DNA of 64,000 bases from Paenibacillus_I sp035510375 (GTDB lineage Bacteria > Bacillota > Bacilli > Paenibacillales > Paenibacillaceae): NCBI RefSeq assembly GCF_035510375.1, contig NZ_DATKHG010000032.1; one strand, given 5' to 3'. Below, in pieces: positions 50,316 to 59,083 of this stretch (positions are counted from its first letter, which is position 1; each line of letters starts with the position of its first letter). The notes under the pieces were generated by a model that was not told the DNA's origin, made no database searches, and worked only from the letters and a program-made list of their open reading frames with translations. A program made the translations under genes and the position numbers.

Positions 50316-51059
50316 TCACTTTTTATGAACTTTATGTGTCTTTCTCGCTTCGTCCAGCAGCTCCTTGACCTCCTGCGGGCTCAGATGGCGAAATTTGCCG
50401 CGCGGCAGCCCATGGAGCGTCAATTCGCCGAATTTTACCCGCTTGAGCAAGGTGACGGGATGGCCGATCGCCTCGAACATCCGCCTCACTTGGCGGTTGC
50501 GGCCTTCATATATCGTAATCCGGATGGTCGACTTCTTGTTGTCCGGATCGACGTCCTGGTATTCGACCTCGGCCGGAGCCGTCATGCCGTCGTCCAGCAT
50601 GATGCCTTTCTGCAGCCGCTCGAGCGCCGAGCCGTGAGGGACGCCCTTCACCGTCGCCATATACGTCTTCGCCACATGATGGCGCGGATGGGTGAGCAGG
50701 TTGGCGAATTCGCCGTCGTTGGTCAGCAGCAGCAGCCCCTCCGTATCGTAATCGAGCCGCCCGACCGGATATACCCGTTCCTTGATGCCGGGCAAATAAT
50801 CTTTGACGACCTTGCGCCCCTTGTCGTCCGATGCGCTCGTAATGACGCCCTTCGGCTTGTGCAGCATCAAATACAGCTTCGATTCGCCCCGGATCGGCTT
50901 GCCGTTCACCGTCACGACATCCGTCGCCGGATCGGCTTTCATGCCCAGCGTCGTCACGGTTTCGCCGTTCACCTGCACCCGGCCCTCGAGAATGAGCTCC
51001 TCGCATTTGCGCCGCGAGGCTACGCCGGCCTGGGCCAGCAGCTTTTGTAAACGTTCCAA
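50316..51059 (-). CDS. rluB: 23S rRNA pseudouridine synthase RluB
   Basis: A 247-residue enzyme with an N-terminal S4 RNA-binding domain and the RsuA-type catalytic motif GRLDYDTEGLLLLTNDG containing the catalytic Asp. It modifies U2605 (E. coli numbering) or its neighbour in 23S rRNA. I place the start at a TTG reading LERLQKLLAQAGVASRRK, with GAGGTG 6 nt upstream, which matches the usual N-terminus; ATGs ten codons upstream lack a site. Confidence 0.93.
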   Translation of the reverse strand: MERLQKLLAQAGVASRRKCEELILEGRVQVNGETVTTLGMKADPATDVVTVNGKPIRGESKLYLMLHKPKGVITSASDDKGRKVVKDYLPGIKERVYPVGRLDYDTEGLLLLTNDGEFANLLTHPRHHVAKTYMATVKGVPHGSALERLQKGIMLDDGMTAPAEVEYQDVDPDNKKSTIRITIYEGRNRQVRRMFEAIGHPVTLLKRVKFGELTLHGLPRGKFRHLSPQEVKELLDEARKTHKVHKK

Positions 51060-51116
51060 TGGTTTCACCTCAGTATTCATCATAACCATCCGCTATGAAA
51101 ATCACAAGCCGCATGA

Positions 51117-51144
51117 CAAAACCGGCCCCTTGGAAGGGACCGGT
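51117..51144 (-). terminator. spmB terminator
   Basis: ACCGGTCCC pairs with GGGGCCGGT and is followed by TTTTG on the minus strand, 34 bp after spmB. Confidence 0.8.
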
Positions 51145-51177
51145 CATGAAAAACGAAACGAATATCCGGCGTTGGGC

Positions 51178-51711
51178 TCAGCCGAAAACAAGCAGGGAAA
51201 TGAATGCGGCGGCCAGAAATCCGACAAGATCGGAGAACAGGCCGACCTTCAGGGCGTAGCGGGTTTTCCGGATGCCGACTGCGCCGAAATAAACGGTGAG
51301 CACGTACAGGGTCGTATCGGTGCTGCCCTGAATCGTCGACGCGATCCGACCGATCATCGAATCCGGGCCGTACGCCTTGATCAGATCGGCGGTAAAAGCG
51401 AGCGAGCCCGCGCCTGTAATCGGCCGCAGCAGACCGAGCGGCAGCACTTCGCCGGGTATGCCCAGGCTGTCAAACAAAGGCTTCACGGCCTGCACGAGCC
51501 AGTCCATCGCGCCGGAGGCGCGAAACATGGCGATCGCGACCATCATCCCGACAAGATGGGGAATAAGCGACACCGCGGTGCCGAAGCCGTCCTTCGCGCC
51601 TTCGACGAACGATTCGTACACGGGAACTTTCCGAAAGGCGGCATACAGCGGGATAAAAGCGATGAGCGCCGGGATCGTCCACGCCGATACAACGGTTATC
51701 AGCTCGTACAC
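51178..51711 (-). CDS. spmB: Spore maturation protein B
   Basis: A 177-residue membrane protein of the nucleoside-recognition (Gate) fold: PHLVGMMVAIAMFRASGAMDWL and GSLAFTADLIKAYGPDSMIGRIASTIQGSTDT. With SpmA it is needed for full spore-core dehydration and heat resistance. GTG start 6 bp after spmA, with GGTGAGG just upstream. Confidence 0.93.
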   Translation of the reverse strand: MYELITVVSAWTIPALIAFIPLYAAFRKVPVYESFVEGAKDGFGTAVSLIPHLVGMMVAIAMFRASGAMDWLVQAVKPLFDSLGIPGEVLPLGLLRPITGAGSLAFTADLIKAYGPDSMIGRIASTIQGSTDTTLYVLTVYFGAVGIRKTRYALKVGLFSDLVGFLAAAFISLLVFG

Positions 51712-51717
51712 GGCGCC

Positions 51718-52383
51718 TCACCCGCCTTCCGCAATACCCGAATGGGGTGGCGTTGCTTCTGGGGCAGCTCGGGACGGACGCGGCGGACCGGAAGAAACGG
51801 GCGGGCGGGCAGCCCTTCGCCGGAACCAGCGGTCGGCCAGCAATGCGGCGGCGGTCGCGACGGCCGTGGCCGCGATCGTCGTGCCGACGATTTCCGCCGG
51901 ATTGACGGAGCCGTAAGTCATGCGAATGGCGATGATCGTAGTCGGCACCAGGGTGATGCTCGATGTATTGATCGCCAGCAGCGTGCACATCGCCGGCGTC
52001 GCGGTCTCCTTGTCGGGATTCAGCTTCTGCAGCTCCTGCATCGCCTTGATTCCCATCGGCGTCGCGGCGTTGCCGAGACCGAGCAGATTGGCGCTCATAT
52101 TGGACATGATGTAGCCGATAGCGGGATGATTGCGCGGCACATCGGGAAACAGCAGCCTTACAAACGGTCCCAGAAGCCTTGCGACCTTCTCCGTCAGCCC
52201 GGCGTCCTCGCCGATTCGCATGAGTCCCATCCAGAAGACGAGGATGCTGATCAACCCGAAGCTGACGGTTACGCCGCTCTTCGCTCCCTCGAACGCGGCT
52301 TCCGTAACGGCATCCATGCGTCCCGTGACGGCGGCGGCGAGCACGCTGATCACGATCATGCCGAGCCATATCCAGTTCACCAT
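51718..52383 (-). CDS. spmA: Spore maturation protein A
   Basis: A 221-residue membrane protein, partner of SpmB. GLISILVFWMGLMRIGEDAGL, SNMSANLLGLGNAATPMGIKAMQEL and SSITLVPTTIIAIR are typical. The C-terminal tail (RWFRRRAARPPVSSGPPRPS) is a long, Pro/Arg-rich extension. The ATG is one base from the dacB stop, giving a tight dacB-spmA-spmB operon. Confidence 0.93.
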   Translation of the reverse strand: MVNWIWLGMIVISVLAAAVTGRMDAVTEAAFEGAKSGVTVSFGLISILVFWMGLMRIGEDAGLTEKVARLLGPFVRLLFPDVPRNHPAIGYIMSNMSANLLGLGNAATPMGIKAMQELQKLNPDKETATPAMCTLLAINTSSITLVPTTIIAIRMTYGSVNPAEIVGTTIAATAVATAAALLADRWFRRRAARPPVSSGPPRPSRAAPEATPPHSGIAEGG

Positions 52384-52384
52384 A

Positions 52385-53572
52385 CTAGACCGCCTCCCTC
52401 CCGCGGAACAAAACGCGAAGCACCGAGGCAAATATACCGGACAATTCACGGCGATCCCGAACGGCCGCGGCCGCGGCGGCTGCCTGTTCCCTGTTTTGGC
52501 CGCCGGTCAAGGCGGCTTTCTCCGGCGGCGGCTGCACGGGTTTTACCGGCACCGATCCGATCTTCACATCGTCCAAATAAAACTCCAGCTTGCCCGCGTC
52601 ACCGAGCACATAGCGCATATCCTCCTTAGTTTGCGGCACCAGACGCGTTGTAACGGCTTGCCGCTCCCCTTCCGCCAGCGGGTAGCGAAACGACCGCGCG
52701 ACCGACAGTTCATAACCGGCAAGCTTCTGCCCGTTCTCGGCCAGCGCTTCAAGCGGATAGTTCCCGAATCCCCAATCGAGCAGCCGGCGATGATCGGCCC
52801 AATCGTCGCCGTCGTTCAGGGTGACGGCGGCCAGCTGTTGTCCGTTCCTTGTGGCCGAGCTCACCAGACAGCGGAAAGCTTGCTTCGTATAGCCGGTTTT
52901 CACGCCGTCCGCTCCCTCGTACAGGGCCAGCATTTTATTTTTGTTCGTCCAATTGTAATCCCAGGAATCGTTCGGATTGGGCACCGTCTTGACTCTTGTC
53001 TTGACGATATCCCGGAACACGGCGTTTCGCAGCGCATAGGCGGTAAGCTTGGCCATGTCGTTGGCGGACGAATAATGATCGGCGTCATCCAGCCCGTGCG
53101 GGTTCGCGAAACGGGTATTCTCGAGACCGAGCAGTTCCGCTTTTTTATTCATCAGGTAAACGAACCCTTCCTCAGAGCCTCCCACATGCTCGGCGATGGC
53201 GGTTGCCGCGTCGTTCCCGGAGCGCAGCATAAGTCCGTAAAGCAGATTCTGCAGACTCATTTCCTCGCCGACCTTCAGATAAATGGAGGAGCCCTCCTTC
53301 CCCGCAGCCCGCCGGCTTGTCCGGACGGCGTCCGACAGGTTGCCGTGTTCGATCGCGACGATCGCGGTCATAATTTTGGTCAGGCTTGCGATTTTCATTC
53401 GCTCATTGCCGCGGCTGCTATAGAGAATCCTGCCCGACTCGACATCGATCAATGCGGCCGCGCGTGCATTCGTCGAGATAGCGGTCGGCGCGGCCGATGC
53501 GCCGACGGGCACGAACAGCACCGATGCCAGCAGCCCCGCGGTAAGCCAATACAGTAACGTTCGCCTCATCAT
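52385..53572 (-). CDS. dacB: D-alanyl-D-alanine carboxypeptidase (sporulation type, DacB)
   Basis: A 395-residue penicillin-binding protein that trims peptide side chains in spore cortex peptidoglycan. Signal peptide to about residue 28; serine-protease-like motifs SLTK (63-66), SGN and KTG (in GVKTGYTKQAF). The C-terminal helix probably anchors it to the membrane. The ATG at 53572 has AGGAGG 9 nt upstream; neighbouring ATGs are possible. Behind a sigma-E-type promoter and ahead of spmA/B. Confidence 0.93.
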   Translation of the reverse strand: MMRRTLLYWLTAGLLASVLFVPVGASAAPTAISTNARAAALIDVESGRILYSSRGNERMKIASLTKIMTAIVAIEHGNLSDAVRTSRRAAGKEGSSIYLKVGEEMSLQNLLYGLMLRSGNDAATAIAEHVGGSEEGFVYLMNKKAELLGLENTRFANPHGLDDADHYSSANDMAKLTAYALRNAVFRDIVKTRVKTVPNPNDSWDYNWTNKNKMLALYEGADGVKTGYTKQAFRCLVSSATRNGQQLAAVTLNDGDDWADHRRLLDWGFGNYPLEALAENGQKLAGYELSVARSFRYPLAEGERQAVTTRLVPQTKEDMRYVLGDAGKLEFYLDDVKIGSVPVKPVQPPPEKAALTGGQNREQAAAAAAAVRDRRELSGIFASVLRVLFRGREAV

Positions 53573-53635
53573 GTCCATCCGCCTCCTGTCGCCGCAGTTT
53601 ACCCGTAGTACGCCGTACCCGACATGTATGATAAC

Positions 53636-53664
53636 AGTATATGCCGCATTCGGCCGGATATGTC
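53636..53664 (-). promoter_or_regulatory. Sigma-E-type promoter of dacB-spmA-spmB
   Basis: Minus-strand GACATATC (53657-53664), a 13-bp spacer and CATATACT (53636-53643) resemble mother-cell sigma-E boxes, 65 bp upstream of dacB, an operon known to be sigma-E dependent in B. subtilis. Confidence 0.55.
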
Positions 53665-53710
53665 CAAGCCCGCTCGGCCGTTTCCCTTCCGCCCAGGCCC
53701 GTGTGGAAAA

Positions 53711-53733
53711 GAAAAAACTGCCCGAGGGCAGTT
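53711..53733 (-). terminator. ytfJ terminator
   Basis: AACTGCCC-TC-GGGCAGTT followed by TTTTC on the minus strand, 22 bp after the ytfJ stop codon. Confidence 0.85.
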
Positions 53734-53754
53734 TCGGCGATGGCTCGGCGCGAG

Positions 53755-54336
53755 TCAAATAAGCGTGCCGGAGTTGTTGCCGCCGATGCCGCTGACGCCC
53801 GTATTCGTACCGGCTGCGCCCGTCGCGCCTGCGGTTGTGCCCGCCGTGGCCGTAGTGCCCATCGTGCCGGCTCCGGTTAATCCGCCGGTTCCGTTTGTTT
53901 GGAACATCGTCGACGTTCCGGGGTTTGCTCCGCCTTTGATCATCGATTGAAGCTTGTCCACCACTTTCGGGGCGGAGTCGATCATCCGTTCCCACAGATG
54001 CGTCGAATTATCCAGCGAGACGATTTTGACGCCGTGCGAGCCGACGACAAGAAACGCGATCGGCGTAATCGATACGCCGCCGCCGCTGCCGCCGCCGAAA
54101 GGCAGTGAAACCGAGGCGTTATGCTCTTCAATCACCGCGCTCGTTCCCGAGCTGCCGTCGAAGCGGATATCGCTGCCGCCGGCCACAAAGCCGAAACCGA
54201 CCTTCGAGATCGGCATGATGACGCTGCCGTCCGGCGTTTGTACCGGATCGCCGACGATCGTATTGACGTCAACCATCTCTTTTATGCTTTCCATTGCCGT
54301 TTCCATCAGCCCTTGAATCGGGTGTTCATTCATCAT
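53755..54336 (-). CDS. ytfJ: GerW-family sporulation protein YtfJ
   Basis: A 193-residue protein. HPIQGLMETAMESIKEMVDVNTIVGDP, GFGFVAGGSD and GGGSGGGVSITPIAFLVV are family hallmarks. YtfJ (GerW) is made in the forespore and affects germination with L-alanine in B. subtilis. The last ~45 residues are a Gly/Thr/Ala-rich low-complexity tail. In B. subtilis this gene lies elsewhere; here it sits with ytfI between dacB and scpB. Confidence 0.9.
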   Translation of the reverse strand: MMNEHPIQGLMETAMESIKEMVDVNTIVGDPVQTPDGSVIMPISKVGFGFVAGGSDIRFDGSSGTSAVIEEHNASVSLPFGGGSGGGVSITPIAFLVVGSHGVKIVSLDNSTHLWERMIDSAPKVVDKLQSMIKGGANPGTSTMFQTNGTGGLTGAGTMGTTATAGTTAGATGAAGTNTGVSGIGGNNSGTLI

Positions 54337-54405
54337 GTCGTTTCGGCCTCCTGTATGATCGTAATTCTGCGCTTTTAGCTTGCCCAGCCAGCAAAATGTT
54401 ATGCT

Positions 54406-55107
54406 TTAGGCGCTTCGCGGCTGCATGTCTTTCAATAGACGGAACCAGCCGGTCACCCCTCCCTTCTCTTTGCCGGCATGAATCAGCAGCCTGATCCCCA
54501 TGGCAGCGACCGCGGACACACGAATTCGGGCTCTGTAATGCAGTTCGGTCGAGAACGCCGTCGCGTTAAACAACGGAATGACCTCCAGTTGAGGCGATGC
54601 TTGCAGCCGGACAAGCTGCGACAGCACCCCGAGCACGGACGTCTTGACGGACCATGCCAACCCGGTCGTCATGGCGGTCGACACGGCATCCCCCGTTCCG
54701 ACGGTCGTTGTCCAGCGCCATTCCTTCATCCGGATACTGCAAAGCATCCGCTTAACGACGTCGGACAGATCTCGGGTGAAACGCAGCATGTCGCGCGTCT
54801 TTTCGAAAAGTTTCTTGGCGGCTTGGGCATCCACCGATTCCGCGGCGGACGAAGCCAGCTTCTCGCCGAGCGTATTTCCGCTCCGTTCCGACTGCAGCTT
54901 AACGCTCGTCCCCTGAAAGCGGGCGAAGGGGATGACGAGGCGGTACCTTATAATGCCCCAAAGGACCGTTACGTCGAGCTGCATGTAATCGTCCCGGCCT
55001 TTACGGCTTACGTGGCCCGTCAGTGAGATGTCGGATAGGGCGACAGCCAAAAGCAGCAAAAAAAAGAGACCTGCGGCCGTCCACCCGAATAGCACGCCTC
55101 CAAGCAC
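54406..55107 (-). CDS. ytfI: DUF2953 protein, YtfI-like
   Basis: A 233-residue protein with an N-terminal membrane segment (GVLFGWTAAGLFFLLLLAVALSD) and a second hydrophobic stretch near residue 200. RMKEWRWTTTVGTGDAVSTAMTTG is the DUF2953 core. GTG start with GGGGTG upstream. It precedes ytfJ, the usual pairing, behind a forespore-type promoter. Confidence 0.85.
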   Translation of the reverse strand: MLGGVLFGWTAAGLFFLLLLAVALSDISLTGHVSRKGRDDYMQLDVTVLWGIIRYRLVIPFARFQGTSVKLQSERSGNTLGEKLASSAAESVDAQAAKKLFEKTRDMLRFTRDLSDVVKRMLCSIRMKEWRWTTTVGTGDAVSTAMTTGLAWSVKTSVLGVLSQLVRLQASPQLEVIPLFNATAFSTELHYRARIRVSAVAAMGIRLLIHAGKEKGGVTGWFRLLKDMQPRSA

Positions 55108-55142
55108 GGCTGTTCACCCCGCTTTCCTGAAGTTGACGCTAT

Positions 55143-55171
55143 TAGTATGGCTTGGCGCACAAATCTCATGC
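55143..55171 (-). promoter_or_regulatory. Forespore-type (sigma-G/F) promoter of ytfI-ytfJ
   Basis: Minus-strand GCATG (55167-55171), a 17-bp spacer and CATACTA (55143-55149). Both match the sigma-G pattern gHATR...CATnHTA; the start point would be about 30 bp before the ytfI Shine-Dalgarno. Confidence 0.6.
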
Positions 55172-55227
55172 GAACGAATTTAACGTACGGATGCCTTAAC
55201 CATTATCACGGATAGGAAGATTGCCGA

Positions 55228-55830
55228 CTAATCCTTGTATTCGTCGAGCGTAATCTGCACTCTGTCCAGCTTCTCGAACAGCATCTGGGTCTGCTCCTCC
55301 AGCAGCGCCTGCTCGTCCACGGACGACGGCTCGGGCAGCGCTTCGAGACCGGCAAGCCCGAAATAATCGAGGAACGATTTTGTCGTACCGTACAGAATCG
55401 GCCGGCCGATCGCCTCCGCGCGCCCGACCTCCTCGATCAGATCCTTGTTCACCAGCGAGTGCAGCGCGCGTTCGCTTTTCACGCCGCGAATTTCCTCGAT
55501 CTCGACGCGTGTGATCGGCTGCCGGTAAGCGACGATAGCGAGCGTCTCAAGCGCGGCCTGCGACAGGCTTTGCCGTCCCGGCGAATACGCCATCCGCTCG
55601 AAATAGACCGCGTGCTCGGGCGCCGTCGTGAACCGGTAGGCTCCGGCCACCTCCGCGATGCGGATGCCGCGCCCGCCGGCCGCCATCTCGCTTCGCATTT
55701 CCTCGACCGCATCTTTGACAAGACCCGGGTCGGTCTCCGTAATTTCGGCGAGCTGTTTGACGCCGATCCCCTCGTCCCCCGCCATGAACAGCAGGCCTTC
55801 AATAATCGACTTCAAGCTCGGAAAGTCCAC
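55228..55830 (-). CDS. scpB: Segregation and condensation protein B
   Basis: A 200-residue winged-helix kleisin partner of SMC. IIEGLLFMAGDEGIGVKQLAEI, ALETLAIVAYRQPITRVEIEEIRG and ALHSLVNKDLIEEVGRAEAIGRPILYGTT are typical. It overlaps scpA by 32 bp. Confidence 0.95.
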   Translation of the reverse strand: MDFPSLKSIIEGLLFMAGDEGIGVKQLAEITETDPGLVKDAVEEMRSEMAAGGRGIRIAEVAGAYRFTTAPEHAVYFERMAYSPGRQSLSQAALETLAIVAYRQPITRVEIEEIRGVKSERALHSLVNKDLIEEVGRAEAIGRPILYGTTKSFLDYFGLAGLEALPEPSSVDEQALLEEQTQMLFEKLDRVQITLDEYKD

Positions 55831-56581
55831 CTTCTAACGCGTCCCCTTTCCAATGGATGACGATATCGTCAAACAACCGGTGTTGAAAGCATTGGATCTG
55901 CTTCATCTTCATCAGCTCGAGAATCGCAAGAAACGTGACGACGATCTCCTGCCTGTCCATCTCCTGCCGAATCAGCTTTGAGAAGCGGACCATCTCATTG
56001 TCCTTGAGCAAATCGACGATATCCCGAATCCGGTCCTTGACCGAAATTTCGTCGCGCTTGACCGTTGACACGATGTTGCGGCGGGCCGCCTTGCGAAGAG
56101 CCTTCTGGAACGCCGCGATCAGATCGTTCACATGGAGTCCCTTCACCGGATTGGCGGGCACGGAAGGCATGAACCGCGTCAAATCCTCCGGTTCCTTGGT
56201 GAACACCAGCCCCCGCTCCGTCTCAAGGCCCCGCAGCTGCTCGGCAATGAGCTTGAATTTGCGGTATTCGACCAGCTTCTGAATAAGCTCGTCCCGCGGG
56301 TCAAGCCCGTCGTCGCCCCATTCATCCGTCAGGTCATCCTCGATGACCGGCGGCTTGGGCAGCAGCTGCTTGCTCTTCATCGCCAGCAGCGTGGCGGCCA
56401 TCACGAGAAATTCGCTCGTCAATTCCAGCTCGAGCTCCTGCATCGCGCCCAGATAGGCCATGTATTGGTCGGTTATTTCACTGACGGAAATGTCGTGGAT
56501 GTCGATTTCAGCCTTATCGATGAGATGCAGCAGCAAATCCAGCGGACCTTCGAACGTTTCCAGCTTGTAATGCACCGTCAC
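55799..56581 (-). CDS. scpA: Segregation and condensation protein A
   Basis: The 260-residue kleisin subunit of the SMC-ScpAB condensin. LETFEGPLDLLLHLIDKAEIDIHDI is the N-terminal domain that binds the SMC neck; FLAILELMKMKQI near the C-terminus begins the winged helix. It follows ribH by 27 bp, so rib and scp genes may be one transcript. B. subtilis ribT and ypuF, which lie between, are missing. Confidence 0.95.
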   Translation of the reverse strand: MTVHYKLETFEGPLDLLLHLIDKAEIDIHDISVSEITDQYMAYLGAMQELELELTSEFLVMAATLLAMKSKQLLPKPPVIEDDLTDEWGDDGLDPRDELIQKLVEYRKFKLIAEQLRGLETERGLVFTKEPEDLTRFMPSVPANPVKGLHVNDLIAAFQKALRKAARRNIVSTVKRDEISVKDRIRDIVDLLKDNEMVRFSKLIRQEMDRQEIVVTFLAILELMKMKQIQCFQHRLFDDIVIHWKGDALEGGLSELEVDY

Positions 56582-56608
56582 GCAAACTTCCTCCCAGAAT
56601 TTCTCGTT

Positions 56609-57079
56609 TTAGCCTTTGAGCGCGCTTGTCAGGTTCGCCATCTCGATGGCGGATACGGCCGCTTCCCAGCCTTTGTTGCCGGCTTTCGTCCCGGCCCGCT
56701 CGACCGCCTGCTCGATCGAATCCGTCGTAAGCACGCCGAAAATCGTCGGCACGCCCGTCTTCAATGCGATCGCCGCCACGCCCTTCGCCGCTTCATTGCA
56801 AACATAATCGAAGTGCGGCGTCGACCCGCGAATGACCGCGCCGAGCGTAACGACCGCGTCGTATTTGCCGCTCTCCGCCATTTTCTGGGCGATGAACGGA
56901 ATCTCGAAAGCGCCGGGAACCCAGGCGATCTCCACCTCGTCCTCGCCCGCGCCGTGACGCTTGAACGCGTCGAGCGCGCCGCTCAGCAGCTTGCCGGTAA
57001 TAAACTCGTTGAACCGTCCGACGACGACCCCGTATTTCAAGCCTTGCGATACCAAATTGCCTTCGTATATTTTCGCCAT
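56609..57079 (-). CDS. ribH: 6,7-Dimethyl-8-ribityllumazine synthase
   Basis: A 156-residue subunit of the 60-mer capsid enzyme that condenses the ribityl-aminouracil with the C4 phosphate. VVGRFNEFIT, WVPGAFEIP, LGAVIRGSTPHFDYVC and GVLTTDSIEQAVERAGTKAGNKG are signatures. It lies 32 bp after ribBA. Confidence 0.96.
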   Translation of the reverse strand: MAKIYEGNLVSQGLKYGVVVGRFNEFITGKLLSGALDAFKRHGAGEDEVEIAWVPGAFEIPFIAQKMAESGKYDAVVTLGAVIRGSTPHFDYVCNEAAKGVAAIALKTGVPTIFGVLTTDSIEQAVERAGTKAGNKGWEAAVSAIEMANLTSALKG

Positions 57080-57111
57080 GTTTATCTCATCCTTTATATC
57101 GGTTTGTAGGT

Positions 57112-58326
57112 TTAGTCGTTGAAATCGAGCAAATGGCCGAGCTTCGACTGCTTGGTGTGCAAATAATCCGCGTTATCCTCGTTCTCCTGCATTTGCAGCG
57201 GCACCCGCTCGACAACCTCGATGCCGTAGCCTTCAAGCCCTTTGATCTTGCGCGGGTTGTTCGTCAACAGCCGCATCTTGCGCACGCCGATATCCTTCAA
57301 AATCTGGGCGCCGATGCCGTAATCGCGCAGGTCGGGCTTGAACCCCAATTGAATATTCGCGTCAACCGTGTCGAATCCCTGCTCCTGAAGGGCGTAAGCC
57401 TTCAGCTTGTTGATCAGGCCGATGCCGCGCCCTTCCTGGCGCATGTACAGCAGCACGCCGTTGCCGGCCTCGTCGATCTGCCGCAGCGCGGCGTCAAGCT
57501 GCGGCCCGCAGTCGCAGCGGTGCGAGTGAAACACGTCGCCGGTCAGGCATTCGGAGTGGACACGAACCAGCGTCGGCGTCTTCTCGTCGATCTGTCCTTT
57601 CACGAGCGCCACATGCTCCTTGCCGTCCACCACATTCGTATAAGCCACCGCCCGGAACACGCCGTAGTCCGTCGGCATCTTGACGTCGACCGCCCGCTCG
57701 ACGAGCTTTTCCTTTTCATTCCGGTAGCGGATCAAATCCTGGATCGTGATCAGCTTCAAACCGTGTTTCTCGCGGAATTTCATCAGATCCGGCAGGCGGG
57801 CCATCGTCCCGTCCTCGTTGATCACCTCGCAAATGACGGCCGCCGGGTAGGAGCCGCACATCCGGGCCAGATCGACGGCCGCTTCGGTGTGGCCCGCCCT
57901 GCGCAGCACGCCGCCTCTTTTGGCGATCAGCGGGAAAATATGGCCGGGGCGCCGAAAATCGGACGGCCCCGTCTTCGGATCGATCATCGCCTTCACGGTC
58001 TGCGAACGCTCATAGGCGGAAATGCCGGTCGTCGTCGAGACGTGGTCGACCGACACCGTAAACGCGGTGCCGTGATAATCCGTATTGTGATTCACCATCG
58101 GCGGCAGGTCCAGCTGTTCGGCGCGCTCCGGCGTGATCGGCACGCACACCAGGCCGCGCGCTTCGGTGATCATGAAATTGATCACCTCGGGGGTCGCCTT
58201 GTCGGCAAGCGCGATCAGATCGCCCTCGTTCTCCCGGTCCTCGTCGTCCACAACGATGACCGGCTTGCCGAGAATCAGATCGTAGATTGCGTCTTCGATC
58301 GCATCGAAATTTTCCGTCGGTTTCAT
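57112..58326 (-). CDS. ribBA: Bifunctional DHBP synthase / GTP cyclohydrolase II
   Basis: A 404-residue fusion. The N-terminal half (about 1-205) is DHBP synthase with VDDEDRENEGD and HTEAAVDLARMCG; the C-terminal half is GTP cyclohydrolase II with zinc cysteines in VHSECLTGDVFHSHRCDCGPQLD and RQEGRGIGL. Together they make the two precursors of riboflavin. It starts 35 bp after ribE. Confidence 0.97.
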   Translation of the reverse strand: MKPTENFDAIEDAIYDLILGKPVIVVDDEDRENEGDLIALADKATPEVINFMITEARGLVCVPITPERAEQLDLPPMVNHNTDYHGTAFTVSVDHVSTTTGISAYERSQTVKAMIDPKTGPSDFRRPGHIFPLIAKRGGVLRRAGHTEAAVDLARMCGSYPAAVICEVINEDGTMARLPDLMKFREKHGLKLITIQDLIRYRNEKEKLVERAVDVKMPTDYGVFRAVAYTNVVDGKEHVALVKGQIDEKTPTLVRVHSECLTGDVFHSHRCDCGPQLDAALRQIDEAGNGVLLYMRQEGRGIGLINKLKAYALQEQGFDTVDANIQLGFKPDLRDYGIGAQILKDIGVRKMRLLTNNPRKIKGLEGYGIEVVERVPLQMQENEDNADYLHTKQSKLGHLLDFND

Positions 58327-58361
58327 TCGTTCTCCCTCCCAATTCTTGTCTATGTCGGTGA

Positions 58362-59030
58362 TTACATGAATCCGTTATCCGTCAACAAAGCGGCGGTCAA
58401 CCCGCCCCGCCCTGCGGCATTGTCATCGTCCGTCCGTGGCCCGCAGCGGAGCAGGTGCTCCACATATTTGCCCAAAATATCGCACTCGACGTTGACCGAC
58501 GCGCCCGCCTGCTTGTACTGCAGCGCCGTCTCCCGCAGCGTATGCGGGATGATCGACACCCCGAACGTTTCGCCGTCGGTGCGGGCGACCGTCAGGCTGA
58601 CGCCGTCGATCGTAACGGAGCCGTGCGGCACGATATAACGCATGAACGCCGGATCGGCCAGCCGGAAATCGAACCGGACGGCGTTCTCCTCCCGCTTGCG
58701 CGACACGATGTCCGCGGTGCCGTCCGCGTGTCCCTGCACGATATGGCCGCCGAACCGCCCGCCCGCCGCCATCGCGCGCTCCAGATTGACCGGATCGCCC
58801 GGCTTCAGATCCTTCAGATTGGAGTGGCGGAACGTTTGCGGCGTCACATCCATTGTGAACGACTGACGGTCGAACGACGTGACCGTCAGGCAGACGCCGT
58901 TAATCGCGATGCTGTCGCCAAGCTTCACGCCGGCAAGCACGAGCGAAGCTTCAACGTCCAGCACCAGGGCTTCGCCCTGCCGCCCGACACGGCGCAGCTT
59001 GCCGACTTCCTCTACCAGTCCCGTAAACAT
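58362..59030 (-). CDS. ribE: Riboflavin synthase alpha subunit
   Basis: A 222-residue enzyme of two lumazine-binding repeats (each beginning MFTGLVEEVG or GGHIVQGHADG) that dismutates two lumazines into riboflavin. GDSIAINGVCLTVT and GSVTIDGVSLTVA are the paired repeat signatures. Confidence 0.96.
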   Translation of the reverse strand: MFTGLVEEVGKLRRVGRQGEALVLDVEASLVLAGVKLGDSIAINGVCLTVTSFDRQSFTMDVTPQTFRHSNLKDLKPGDPVNLERAMAAGGRFGGHIVQGHADGTADIVSRKREENAVRFDFRLADPAFMRYIVPHGSVTIDGVSLTVARTDGETFGVSIIPHTLRETALQYKQAGASVNVECDILGKYVEHLLRCGPRTDDDNAAGRGGLTAALLTDNGFM

Positions 59031-59083
59031 ATCGGTTCATCTCCTCCCTTGCGGCCGCCCAAGCACGCCGCCGGCGCCCGCCT

